A DNA stretch of 7,794 bases from JAUVXJ01 sp034430275 (GCA_034430275.1 DAOUEW010000287.1:1-7794), one strand, 5' to 3'. Shown: positions 1 to 7,292, counted from the first letter of the stretch. Notes: a model not told the origin generated them from the letters alone. Program-made: numbers and translations.

Positions 1-2
1 CT

Positions 3-2219
3 CTGTTGCTGGCCGCACCCTGTCACTCAGCTCCTGGCCTGGAGCTCTACGGAACCTTCCACGCCATGGGCATCGTGGTGCAGCTCTCCTCTGGTGATGA
101 TCCCGATGGTGACGCGGTTGCGGAGGTTGGCTATCGGCTTACAGGGGGCGCCGGGCCGTATCAGCCAGGCTTCTCACTGAGCCGGGTGAACGACACGCGG
201 TTCGTGGGCAGTCTGTTCTGGCTGGAGCCGGACACATCCTACGACGTGCGCGTCACCTTTGTAGATGGGGGCGGCGTGCTGGACGGGGTCAGCGTGTACG
301 GCTCGGCTACCACTCGTGCTGAGACGACCATCCAGACAGCGGTACACTCCTTCTACGTTAGTTCCAGCGGAAGCGGCAGCGTTTGCTCGGTGGGTGCGCC
401 CTGCTCTTTGCTGGAGGGGTTGAGCCAGGCCCAGGCTGGTGACGAGGTCGTCCTGCGCGGCGGTGTGTACTACGAGGGCGGGATCTCCCTGCCCAGGTCT
501 GGCGAGGGCGGGGCACCGATCAGCATCGTGGGGTACGACGGCGAGGAGGCTATCCTGGATGGCGGTGATCCGGACAGCTTCACCTGGACACCGCAGGGCG
601 GAGGAATCTACCGGGCCACCGTCAACGTTGCGGATACCCACTTGATCACCGCCGCTGGCGAGCGCCTCTATCCGTACGGGAGCCTTTCAGATCTGCAAGA
701 CCTGATCTGGAGCATTCCGGGGTTCTATGCTGAAGGGACCTCGCTGTATGTCCGGCTGGCAGCCGATGCAGACCCCAACGTGGTGGAGATGGTCGTCTCC
801 CGCCACAACCATGCCTTCTACGTGGAGCAAGACTTCATCCACTTGCGGGAATTGACGTTTCAACACTATGGGCGGGGGGATTGGGCCAAAGCAGTCTACT
901 TCGATGGCGCCAGCGACAACCTGGTGCAGGGTTGCACGTTCGCCATCAACGACCTGGGAATCGGCATCAAACGAGCATCGCATCGGAACCTGATCGAGGA
1001 GAATGAGTTCTACGACACCGTCTTCGACTGGCCTTGGGATGCGGTGAAAGGGGGCAGCGCACTCGAGACGGGCGGAGTGGTCTTCTACGACCCGGCCACC
1101 GGAAGGGGCAACGTGATCAGACGCAACGTCTTCCATGACTACTTCGACGGTCTCAACGTTTGTCCTTCCTGGACGGCAGGATTGACCAACGAAACCGACG
1201 TCTATGAGAACCTGGTGTACCGCGTCGGTGATGATGGCATGGAGACCGATGGTCGCTGCTCCAACGTGCGCATCTGGGGCAACACCTTCCACGATGTCCT
1301 GATGGGCATCTCTCTGGCGCCTGTGTACACCGGTCCGGTGTATGCCATCCGCAACGTCATCTACCGAACCAGCGTGGGGAACAACGACTACACAGGCAGC
1401 CCCTTCAAGTTCAACAGCGGGTACGGCACCTCCGGTCCCATGTACTTGTTCCACAACACCGCCGACGCTGCGCTGCCCGGAAACAACGGTCTGTATGTCA
1501 AGGCCCCTGGCACGTGGGCAGGGATCGTGGGGCGCAACAACGTGTGGGCCGGGACTGCGTTCGCTGTCGAGAACTACAATACTAGCCAGCCCATCGATCT
1601 AGACTACGACGATCTGTGGAACGGCAATGTCGGTGATCTGGTTCGCTGGGCCGGGACGAGGTACCCTACGCTTGGTGCCTTCACCAGCGGGACCGGCCAG
1701 GAGTCGCACGGTCTCTCTGTGGAGCCTGGCTTCGTCGATGCGGGGAGCGGAGACTATTCGCTCTCTCAGGACAGCGACCTCATCGACTCAGGTCTGGTGA
1801 TTCCAGGCATCAACGACGACTACGCGGGAGCGGCTCCGGACATTGGAGCGTACGAGTATCCCGGCTATGGATTCGACCTGGCGGTGAGCCCGGGCCTGCG
1901 GGCCGTTGAGCCTGGCGGAGTCGTCACCTACACTGTCTTCTTGGAGTCGGAAGGGGTTTTCACGGCCAGCGTCACTCTGACAACGGAGAGCCCAGACGCC
2001 AACTTGGATCTCAGTCTGGACCCCAGCGCCATCTCGCCACCAGGGCAGGCCACTCTCACCATCACGGATACGAGTTCCTCGCCAACGCCCCTGGCGGGTC
2101 ACTGGTACAAAGTGCCCATCACAGGGACCGGCGGCGGGACCACGGAGGTGACCAGTGTCGATCTGCTCGTGGGGGGTGAGCAGACGTACCTGCCTTTAGG
2201 TATGACTGATGGACCATAG
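3..2219 (+). CDS. Secreted parallel beta-helix (pectate-lyase-like) surface protein, 5' end missing
   Basis: The frame is open to the left edge, so the true start and most of the signal peptide lie upstream; the first visible residues (LLAAPCHSAPG) look like the end of a signal peptide. Residue numbers here count from the TTG at position 6. Residues about 20-108 resemble a fibronectin type III domain (LEPDTSYDVRV). Residues about 115-190 match the opening of chondroitinase/pectate-lyase-like beta-helix proteins (FYVSSSGSG, AGDEVVLRGGVYYEGG). Residues about 280-470 contain beta-helix turns (NLVQGCTF, NLIEENEFYD, NVIRRNVFHD, VRIWGNTFHD). DIGAYEY near residues 611-617 is typical of the end of such domains (choice-of-anchor Q type). 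From about residue 620 an Ig-like or NEW3/DUF11-like domain follows. The protein ends QTYLPLGMTDGP, a tail I associate with Chloroflexota surface proteins. A polysaccharide-binding or -cleaving role is inferred; no catalytic residues were assigned. The stop is TAG. Confidence 0.85.
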   Translation: MLLAAPCHSAPGLELYGTFHAMGIVVQLSSGDDPDGDAVAEVGYRLTGGAGPYQPGFSLSRVNDTRFVGSLFWLEPDTSYDVRVTFVDGGGVLDGVSVYGSATTRAETTIQTAVHSFYVSSSGSGSVCSVGAPCSLLEGLSQAQAGDEVVLRGGVYYEGGISLPRSGEGGAPISIVGYDGEEAILDGGDPDSFTWTPQGGGIYRATVNVADTHLITAAGERLYPYGSLSDLQDLIWSIPGFYAEGTSLYVRLAADADPNVVEMVVSRHNHAFYVEQDFIHLRELTFQHYGRGDWAKAVYFDGASDNLVQGCTFAINDLGIGIKRASHRNLIEENEFYDTVFDWPWDAVKGGSALETGGVVFYDPATGRGNVIRRNVFHDYFDGLNVCPSWTAGLTNETDVYENLVYRVGDDGMETDGRCSNVRIWGNTFHDVLMGISLAPVYTGPVYAIRNVIYRTSVGNNDYTGSPFKFNSGYGTSGPMYLFHNTADAALPGNNGLYVKAPGTWAGIVGRNNVWAGTAFAVENYNTSQPIDLDYDDLWNGNVGDLVRWAGTRYPTLGAFTSGTGQESHGLSVEPGFVDAGSGDYSLSQDSDLIDSGLVIPGINDDYAGAAPDIGAYEYPGYGFDLAVSPGLRAVEPGGVVTYTVFLESEGVFTASVTLTTESPDANLDLSLDPSAISPPGQATLTITDTSSSPTPLAGHWYKVPITGTGGGTTEVTSVDLLVGGEQTYLPLGMTDGP

Positions 2220-2338
2220 TCCCACGCGGACGGGCGCCCATGTGGATCTCTCAAAGAGCGCGGCCACAGGGGTCAGCATTTGGGATCCGGTGGGTAAGTA
2301 CGTGGCAGTTCGGCGACCATCTCGTGAATCGTTCAGAG

Positions 2339-2370
2339 CAAGTGAGGGGGGCGTAGTCCCCCCTCACTTG
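2339..2370. terminator. Perfect 13-bp hairpin between convergent genes, probable two-way terminator
   Basis: Left arm 2339-2351 (CAAGTGAGGGGGG) is exactly complementary to right arm 2358-2370 (CCCCCCTCACTTG), with a 6-nt loop CGTAGT. It sits 119 bp after the stop of the + strand beta-helix gene and 26 bp past the stop of the - strand ABC transporter operon, where transcription from both sides must end. Neither strand has a clear U-tract after the stem, so it may be a non-canonical terminator or an RNA 3'-end stabiliser. The rest of the interval 2220-2396 shows no gene. Confidence 0.6.
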
Positions 2371-2396
2371 AGTGAGATTGGATCATAGGTTGGCTG

Positions 2397-3164
2397 TCAC
2401 GCGGTGAGTATCTGGGACAGGAACAGCTTCGTGCGGGGTTCCTTGCACTCGGTGAAGAATCTGTCTGGCGGAGCCTCCTCAACGATATTCCCTTCGTCGA
2501 AGAAGATGATGCGGTTCGAGACTTCTCTGGCGAAGCCCATCTCGTGAGTAACGACGATCATAGTCATGCCTCCTTTGGCCAGCTCGATCATCACATCGAG
2601 TACCTCTTTGATCATCTCGGGGTCCAACGCCGAGGTAGGCTCGTCAAAGAACATGATCTTGGGCTGCATGGCCAAGGCCCGGGCGATAGCCACTCGCTGT
2701 TGTTGTCCACCGGACAACTGGCCAGGATGCTTGTCAGCCTGCTCAGGGATGCCGACGCGCTCGAGGAGCTGCCGCGCCACCTCGTCCGCTTTGTCCCTGG
2801 ACCAGCGGCGAACGTAGATCGGCGCCAGGGTGACGTTCTGAACCGCCGTCAGGTGCGGAAAGAGATTGAAGTGCTGGAAGACCATCCCTATCTCCTTGCG
2901 GACGGCATGTACGTTGCGGATATCGTGGGTCAATTCGATGCCGTCCACGAAGATGTCGCCCTTCTGATGCTCCTCGAGGCGGTTGATGGTGCGGATGAGG
3001 GTCGATTTCCCCGAGCCTGAGGGGCCACATATCACCACCACCTCGCCCTTCTTTAGAGTAAGATTCACGCCTCGCAAGACGTGGAAGTCACCGAACCACT
3101 TGTGCACATCCCGACAGATGATCATGTCTTGAGTATCTGAAGCCTGGTGCCTTTCGTTCTCCAC
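2397..3164 (-). CDS. aapP: Polar (general L-) amino acid ABC transporter, ATP-binding subunit
   Basis: This 255-residue cytoplasmic ATPase would power import of amino acids through the two permeases encoded just upstream. All ABC motifs are intact: Walker A GPSGSGKST (residues 47-55), Q-loop Gln97 in VFQHFNLFPH, signature LSGGQQQR (150-157), Walker B IMFFDEP (170-176) with catalytic Glu175, D-loop SALD (178-181) and H-switch His207. The length and the HFNLFPH and THEMGFAREV sequences fit the GlnQ/HisP/AapP polar amino acid family. The GTG start at 3164 is supported by GGAGG seven bases upstream; an internal ATG at codon 14 is the alternative. It starts 22 bp after the upstream permease stop and is the last gene of the operon. 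The stop is TGA. Amino acid specificity cannot be read from the ATPase. Confidence 0.95.
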   Translation of the reverse strand: MENERHQASDTQDMIICRDVHKWFGDFHVLRGVNLTLKKGEVVVICGPSGSGKSTLIRTINRLEEHQKGDIFVDGIELTHDIRNVHAVRKEIGMVFQHFNLFPHLTAVQNVTLAPIYVRRWSRDKADEVARQLLERVGIPEQADKHPGQLSGGQQQRVAIARALAMQPKIMFFDEPTSALDPEMIKEVLDVMIELAKGGMTMIVVTHEMGFAREVSNRIIFFDEGNIVEEAPPDRFFTECKEPRTKLFLSQILTA

Positions 3165-3186
3165 TTCCTCGCCTCCAGGTGGTATC

Positions 3187-4245
3187 CTACCGTTCCCCCA
3201 CGCCCAATTGCTTCTCGAGTCGACGACTCGCGTAGGACATAGCGGAGCAGGTTATGAAGTAGATCACGCCGGCGAAGGCGTACACCTCTTTCTGCGTGCC
3301 GATCCACTGTTGCTGACCGGTGACTGCCTTCGCCACGCCAAGTAGATCGAGCAGTCCGACGATGACGACCAACGAGGTGTCCTTGTACAGACTGATGAAC
3401 TGACCGACGATGGCCGGGATCATCGCCCGCAACGCCTGCGGCAAGACGATCAAGGCCATCACCAGCGCCTCGTTCAAACCCACCGCCCTTCCGGCTTCGT
3501 ACTGACCTGTGGGTATGGACTGCAGGCCGCCTCGCACATTCTCCGCGACATAGGCTGCACTGAACAGCGTCATGCCAACCATGGCTCTCAGGATATTGTC
3601 TAGTCTCAAAGAGGGGGGCAGAAAAAGAGGGATCATCAGCATGGACATGAAGAGTATACTGATGAGTGGCACTCCTCGAATGACCTCGATGTACATGGTG
3701 CAGAATATCTTCACCACCGGGAGACTGCTGCGGCGGCCCAAGGCAAGGAAGATGCCTATGGGGAAGGACACTGCAATACCCACGATGCCCAGGGTCAAGG
3801 TCAGGAGCAGGCCGCTCCAGATAGTGATCGGAACCGACGGGATGAGGGGAAGGGCACCGAACCCCTTGAGCAACACGACTGTCAGAAGCAAGACGATGAC
3901 CCAAGCGATGGTCAGTGCGCGCCTGCTCCTCAAGCCCCCCCATCTCCGGACTGCCAGGCTCACCATCGCCATGATCAAAAAGAGAACCACGCTGGCCCAG
4001 ACCCGCCAGATCTGTGCGTAGGGGTACCTGCCCACCATGAAGACTTTGATGTTGGTCGTCACCACGCCCCACTTAGCACTCTCCAACGCCCAGTTGGCGA
4101 TACCGTACAGCACCGCACAGATGAAGGCTACGGAGATGACGGTAAGGAGCGCGTCGTACCAGGTGGCGAAGAGGTTCTTCCTGAGCCAGCCCAGTACCCC
4201 TACTTCCAAAGCAGGAGGTTTCAAAACCTCAACGTCAGCCGTCAT
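3187..4245 (-). CDS. aapM: Polar amino acid ABC transporter permease, AapM/BztC type
   Basis: This inner-membrane permease of 352 residues would form the channel as a heterodimer with the neighbouring permease. It has early hydrophobic segments (about residues 32-52, 82-98, 112-127), then the HisM/GlnP core from about residue 141 (TIWSGLLLTLTLGIVGIAVS). The EAA loop that docks on the ATPase is EAGRAVGLNEALVMALIVLP from residue 250. The motif YIEVIRGVPLI at 185-195 is typical of the family. The long N-terminal region before the core separates AapM/BztC-type permeases from short HisM-type ones. I chose the ATG at 4245, one base after the previous gene's TGA, with GGAG seven bases upstream inside the end of that gene; an in-frame TTG at 4260 would add five residues but has poorer support. 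The tight junction implies translational coupling. The stop is TAG. Confidence 0.93.
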   Translation of the reverse strand: MTADVEVLKPPALEVGVLGWLRKNLFATWYDALLTVISVAFICAVLYGIANWALESAKWGVVTTNIKVFMVGRYPYAQIWRVWASVVLFLIMAMVSLAVRRWGGLRSRRALTIAWVIVLLLTVVLLKGFGALPLIPSVPITIWSGLLLTLTLGIVGIAVSFPIGIFLALGRRSSLPVVKIFCTMYIEVIRGVPLISILFMSMLMIPLFLPPSLRLDNILRAMVGMTLFSAAYVAENVRGGLQSIPTGQYEAGRAVGLNEALVMALIVLPQALRAMIPAIVGQFISLYKDTSLVVIVGLLDLLGVAKAVTGQQQWIGTQKEVYAFAGVIYFITCSAMSYASRRLEKQLGVGER

Positions 4246-4246
4246 T

Positions 4247-5413
4247 TCACCTCTCCACAATGGCGAGCTTACGATTCGCTACGTTCATGATCGCCGAGAT
4301 GATCAGGCTCATGGATAGATAGGCGGCCATGACCATGATGAACACCTCGACGATGCGACCGGATTGGTTCAACATGGTGCTGGAAACGGCGTACAGGTCT
4401 AGGAAGCCGATGGCGATGGCCAGGCTGGAGTTCTTTGTGAGATTCAGATACTGGCTGATCAAGGGCGGGATGATGATACGGATGGCCTGGGGTAGAATGA
4501 CCAGCTGCAGAATCTGCATTTCTGTGAAGCCTTGAGCTCGCGCTGCCTCAGTCTGACCTCTGGGCACAGCCATGATGCCAGCGCGAATGACCTCGGCGAT
4601 GAAGGCGCCAGTGTATATCACCAGTCCAAACAGGATAGCTGCAAACTCGGGGGACATGCTCGTACCACCCACGACCTTGAGGCCTTCCACAGCGGGCCTG
4701 TCAGCATAGAGAGGATTCCCTGGCACCACGAACCAACCGACCAGAGGGATTGCCAGCGCGATGAAGGTCCACGGAAGGCGCGAGACAGGGCGCTTCTCAC
4801 GGCGTTCGAGCAGCACACGCCAGGTGTAGATGCCAACAGCCGCGGCAATCGCCACAACCCAGAACGGCCACCACATCCCGAAGGCAGCCGTGGGCCGCGG
4901 TGACACCAGGTTGATGCCGCGGTTACTCAGGAAAATGGGCCCGGGCAGAACGATGCGGTCACGGAGTTCTGGAAGCTTCAGTATGATTGCGAAGTAGATG
5001 AAGAAGAGCTGTACCAGTACCGGCGTATTGCGGATGATCTCGATATACACGCTGGAGATACTTCTGAGCAGCCAGTTCGTGGACAGCCGAGCCACACCGG
5101 CCACCAGGCCCAAGACAGTGGCCAGGAGAATGCCCAAGATCGCGACTTTGAGGGTATTGACGACCCCCACCACGAAGGCCTTCCAGTAGGGGTCTACGGG
5201 ACTGAAGCCGACGCCCTCGGCCAGATCGAAACTGGCTTCATCGCGCAGGAACGTGAAGGAGAAAGTCATTCCGCGCGCTCTGTAGTTCCCCAGGCACCAC
5301 AGGGCGACAACGAGCACAACAATGGCAAACGCGACCTGACCCAGTACCCTGAGGAACCGTTCATCGCGGAACGTCGCCATGACTCTCTGGCGAGAGACGG
5401 CCATCTGAGACAT
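4247..5413 (-). CDS. aapQ: Polar amino acid ABC transporter permease, AapQ/BztB type
   Basis: This 388-residue inner-membrane permease is the presumed partner of the AapM-like protein. A hydrophobic segment lies at residues about 24-44. The core begins near residue 78 (WKAFVVGVVNTLKVAILGIL). The family motif YIEIIRNTPVLVQLFF is at 123-138. A long insert with two more hydrophobic stretches (about 181-201 and 215-230) is characteristic of AapQ/BztB. The EAA loop is EAARAQGFTEMQILQLVILP from residue 289. I chose the ATG at 5413; a TTG lies directly before it. The start is preceded by GAGGTAGGAG, so the ribosome site is GAGG (9-nt spacing) or AGGAG (3-nt spacing). A strong hairpin separates it from the binding-protein gene. 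It ends with TGA, one base before the next ATG. Confidence 0.93.
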   Translation of the reverse strand: MSQMAVSRQRVMATFRDERFLRVLGQVAFAIVVLVVALWCLGNYRARGMTFSFTFLRDEASFDLAEGVGFSPVDPYWKAFVVGVVNTLKVAILGILLATVLGLVAGVARLSTNWLLRSISSVYIEIIRNTPVLVQLFFIYFAIILKLPELRDRIVLPGPIFLSNRGINLVSPRPTAAFGMWWPFWVVAIAAAVGIYTWRVLLERREKRPVSRLPWTFIALAIPLVGWFVVPGNPLYADRPAVEGLKVVGGTSMSPEFAAILFGLVIYTGAFIAEVIRAGIMAVPRGQTEAARAQGFTEMQILQLVILPQAIRIIIPPLISQYLNLTKNSSLAIAIGFLDLYAVSSTMLNQSGRIVEVFIMVMAAYLSMSLIISAIMNVANRKLAIVER

Positions 5414-5435
5414 CAACTCCTACCTCTTTGAGGAG

Positions 5436-5464
5436 GTGCAGCCCGGCGCCCAGCCGGGCTGCAC
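5436..5464 (-). promoter_or_regulatory. Intercistronic 12-bp hairpin between binding protein and permease genes
   Basis: Arms 5436-5447 and 5453-5464 (GTGCAGCCCGGC and its exact complement) enclose a 5-nt loop. On the transporter's strand it lies 22 nt after the binding-protein stop and 22 nt before the permease ATG. There is no U-tract after it. By analogy with binding-protein-dependent operons, such hairpins stabilise the upstream mRNA or partly terminate, giving more binding protein than permease; that role here is inferred. Immediately after it, CTCCT is complementary to the AGGAG of the permease ribosome site, so local masking of that site is also possible. Confidence 0.6.
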
Positions 5465-5486
5465 TCGATTATCGTGTGGGAAAGCT

Positions 5487-6545
5487 CTAGCGGAAGGCCA
5501 TGGCGTACAGCAAGCCGCCGTTGGTCCAGAGCTCATTTGGGCCTCGCGGGATGTTGAGGCCGTCGGGCCCGAGCCAGCGGGCGTAGACCTCGCCGTAGTT
5601 CCCGACTTGCTTAACCATTTGGACCACGAAGTCGTTGGGGATACCCAGGGAACTGCCCAGCTCACCCTCGACGCCCAAAAGGCGCTTCACGGTGGGATCG
5701 TCGCTGCTCAGCATCTGGTCAACGTTGGCAGAGCTGACCCCAGATTCCTCAGCCTGCATCATACCCTAGACCACCCATCTCACCACATCGTTCCACTTGT
5801 TGTCCCCGTGGGCGGTTAGTGGGCCCAGAGGCTCCTTGGACATAGTGACGTCGAGGATGATGTGACCCTCAGGATCCTCCATCGCCGAGCGCAGAGCGGC
5901 CAACTGTGACTTATCGGAGGTCTGTCCGTCGCAACGTCCCTCTTCGTAGGCAGTCGCCGTATCCTGGGTCTTCTCAAAGAGAAGCGGCGTGTAGTCGAGC
6001 CCACGAGAGCGGAAAGCATCGGCGAGGTTCATCTCGGTGGTCGTACCAGTGGTGGAGCACACTGTGGCCCCGTCCATGTCGTCCAGCGATGTCCAGCCGG
6101 TGGCCACTGGCACCATCATGCCCTGGCCATCGTAGAAGGTCACCGCCGCCCAGTCCACCTCGTTCACTGCATCGCGCGTAAGCGTCCACGTGGTATTGCG
6201 GATGAGGACGTCTATCTCGCCGGTCTGAAGCGCTGGGAGGCGCTCCGCAGCGGTGAGAGGTCGGTACTCCACTGCGTTGGCGTCGCCGAAGACGGCAGCA
6301 GCGATGGCCTTGCAGAAGTCAATGTCGAACCCCTCGAACTCTCCCTCGGGATTGAGGTAGCCGAATCCAGGGAGCTCGGCGTTGCATCCGCAGATGACCT
6401 TACCCCGGTCTAGGATGTTCTGAAAGCGCGCCCCTGTGACCGCGGGCGCCTGTTCCTCCTCTTCAGGCGCCGCCGGCGCCGCGCACCCGGCGAGCAGAAG
6501 GCCTAGAACCAATAGTGTGACGATAATCCAGTTTAGGCGTTTCAC
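5487..6545 (-). pseudogene. aapJ: Amino acid ABC transporter substrate-binding lipoprotein, split by an in-frame amber codon
   Basis: The product would be the binding protein that feeds the permeases. The GTG start at 6545 has AAGGAGG six bases upstream. Residues 1-21 are a lipoprotein signal with lipobox LAGC and Cys21 as the lipidated residue, followed by an acidic linker (EEEEQ). The family features of AapJ/BztA are clear: GFDIDFCKAIAAAVFG (72-87), the RNTTWT segment (116-121), FYDGQG (137-142) and CSTTGTTTEMNLAD (163-176). Codon 260 is TAG (5766-5768), inside NDVVRWVV-stop-GMMQAEE; the same frame then runs on for 91 more family-like residues (GNYGEVYARWLG) to a TAG at 5487-5489. The upstream part is 259 residues and the full frame would be about 351, the normal family length. 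A Tyr codon changed by one base would explain it. It could be a nonsense mutation, an assembly or sequencing error, or, much less likely, readthrough. Reinitiation at the ATG at 5762 is possible, but I see no good ribosome site. Confidence 0.85.
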
Positions 6546-6704
6546 GACTTTCCTCCTTCTTTAGCTTGCATCGGGATTCTAACTGTGGGGATGGGCGGAT
6601 GAGGACTTCGTGCCCTGGGCTCACCTCCTTTCCGACTGCCGCAACGCGGCCACTCCTAGTCCAGCGCATTGCCACCGCCCCTTCGAGGTGAAGCGCCATA
6701 TGCC
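6546..6704 (-). promoter_or_regulatory. Long structured 5' leader of the amino acid transporter operon
   Basis: From the predicted transcription start near 6704 to the GTG at 6545 the leader is about 158 nt. It contains a hairpin: GACT (6661-6658) pairs with AGTC (6637-6634), and GCCGC (6650-6646) pairs with GCGGC (6642-6638) across a GTT loop, leaving a one-sided 7-nt bulge AGGAGTG. Three bases past the outer stem comes AAAGGAGGTGA (6631-6621), an almost complete match to the 16S rRNA anti-Shine-Dalgarno tail, with no start codon at a usable distance downstream. The true ribosome site of the lipoprotein gene is the separate AAGGAGG at 6558-6552. A regulatory role is inferred; no known riboswitch class was recognised. 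Confidence 0.4.
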
Positions 6705-6710
6705 AGTGGG

Positions 6711-6739
6711 ATTATAGCACATAGCCTGAGCGGGGGCAA
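6711..6739 (-). promoter_or_regulatory. Extended -10 sigma-70-type promoter for the amino acid transporter operon
   Basis: On the - strand the -10 box is a perfect TATAAT (6716-6711), preceded by TGC to give an extended -10. The -35 box is TTGCCC (6739-6734), 4 of 6 matches to consensus, with a 17-nt spacer. It lies between the end of the DUF123 gene and the lipoprotein gene, pointing toward the transporter, and would start RNA near 6704. Confidence 0.7.
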
Positions 6740-6796
6740 GCGAGTCCGGCTGTCAGGCGATCCTTGCGGAATGAAGGGTGTATGGGGAGCCGGCCG

Positions 6797-7258
6797 CTAG
6801 TCCTCGGGTCGGCCAAGCGGAATCCTTTCCCACAGTGGTGCGCGAGCGTCCAGGGAGCGGAGTCTTGCGGAGAAAGCCCCGAACGAGGGTTGGGAAGCAA
6901 GGCTCACGAGATGTGTTCGGCACGTGCAGTCTGATGAACCGAACCCAGGAACGGGCAGGCGAGCGCCTGGTAGGCCCAGCAGTGCCTGCACGGAGAGACA
7001 CTCGAGGCTCTGCAGGGAAGGAGCCTTCCAGATTTCCACCACCACTGCGTGCTGAAGCAAGTAGTCTATGTGCCAGTGCGGCTTCTTACGCCGGCGCAGA
7101 TGCCGTGCAATACGGGCCTCCACCCCGCCCGGCCCCCTGGCGCTGCCCGAGTAGCAGTAGAAACCTGGTCCGAATCCGAAGAGGCCTAGTCGCCCTACGG
7201 ATATCGGGGTATCAGCATTCAGACGCGAAATCAAGACGTAGCTACCCTGTGTTGCCAC
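6797..7258 (-). CDS. DUF123 family protein (GIY-YIG nuclease-like fold)
   Basis: This small protein of 153 residues resembles the DUF123 family, which is related to GIY-YIG endonucleases and in some organisms is fused to DNA repair enzymes. Its own function is unproven. Visible family features, counted from the GTG at 7258, are GSYVL (5-9) and FYCYSGSA (33-40), which correspond to the GIY and YIG strands; the basic helix ARIARHLRRRKK (48-59); HWHIDYLL (61-68); and the C-terminal PVPGFGSSDCTC (102-113) with a Cys pair at 111 and 113, followed by HLV. I chose GTG at 7258 because GGGAGG lies four bases upstream and family homology starts there; the longer frame from 7324 would add 22 residues with no family character and would run through a likely -10 box. 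The tail after residue 118 is not conserved as far as I can tell. It is divergent from the EF-G-like gene. The stop is TAG. Confidence 0.85.
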   Translation of the reverse strand: MATQGSYVLISRLNADTPISVGRLGLFGFGPGFYCYSGSARGPGGVEARIARHLRRRKKPHWHIDYLLQHAVVVEIWKAPSLQSLECLSVQALLGLPGARLPVPGFGSSDCTCRTHLVSLASQPSFGAFSARLRSLDARAPLWERIPLGRPED

Positions 7259-7283
7259 ATCGCCTCCCTGGGTGGGCACAGCT

Positions 7284-7292
7284 ATTGTAGCA
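7284..7292 (-). promoter_or_regulatory. Possible extended -10 promoter for the DUF123 gene
   Basis: On the - strand TGCTACAAT (7292-7284) matches an extended -10 element with one mismatch in the hexamer. No -35 box is visible at the expected distance (GGTGTG there). RNA would start near 7277, about 19 nt before the GTG. If this is the promoter, the start codon at 7324 is excluded because it lies upstream. Confidence 0.35.

Noticed and set aside
687..1454. A 255-codon frame antisense to the beta-helix gene
   Set aside because: It is a long antisense frame caused by high GC content; the opposite strand has recognisable beta-helix repeats throughout.
3122..4072. A 316-codon frame overlapping the AapM-like permease on the same strand
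   Set aside because: It is a frame-shifted reading of the permease: its protein is rich in Arg, His, Ser and Gly with no family match, while the other frame has clear permease motifs.
5487..5762. A separate 91-residue gene downstream of the lipoprotein gene
   Set aside because: Its protein is the expected C-terminal third of the AapJ-like binding protein in the same frame as the upstream part, with no signal peptide and no convincing ribosome site.
6631..6661. T-box antiterminator upstream of the amino acid importer
   Set aside because: The core lacks two bases of the consensus, the bulge reads AGGAGTG rather than TGGN-ACC, no specifier stem is recognisable and no terminator hairpin with a U-tract follows. 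I keep only the generic structured-leader call.
6463..6699. A 78-codon frame starting just after the predicted RNA start of the transporter operon, a possible leader peptide
   Set aside because: It has no ribosome site, its sequence resembles no known protein, and most of it is leader sequence plus an out-of-frame reading of the lipoprotein gene's 5' end. Nothing marks it as coding.
6741..6796. Inverted repeat CCGGCT...AGCCGG as a terminator for the DUF123 gene
   Set aside because: Only six base pairs with a loop of more than 30 nt and no U-tract; too weak to call.
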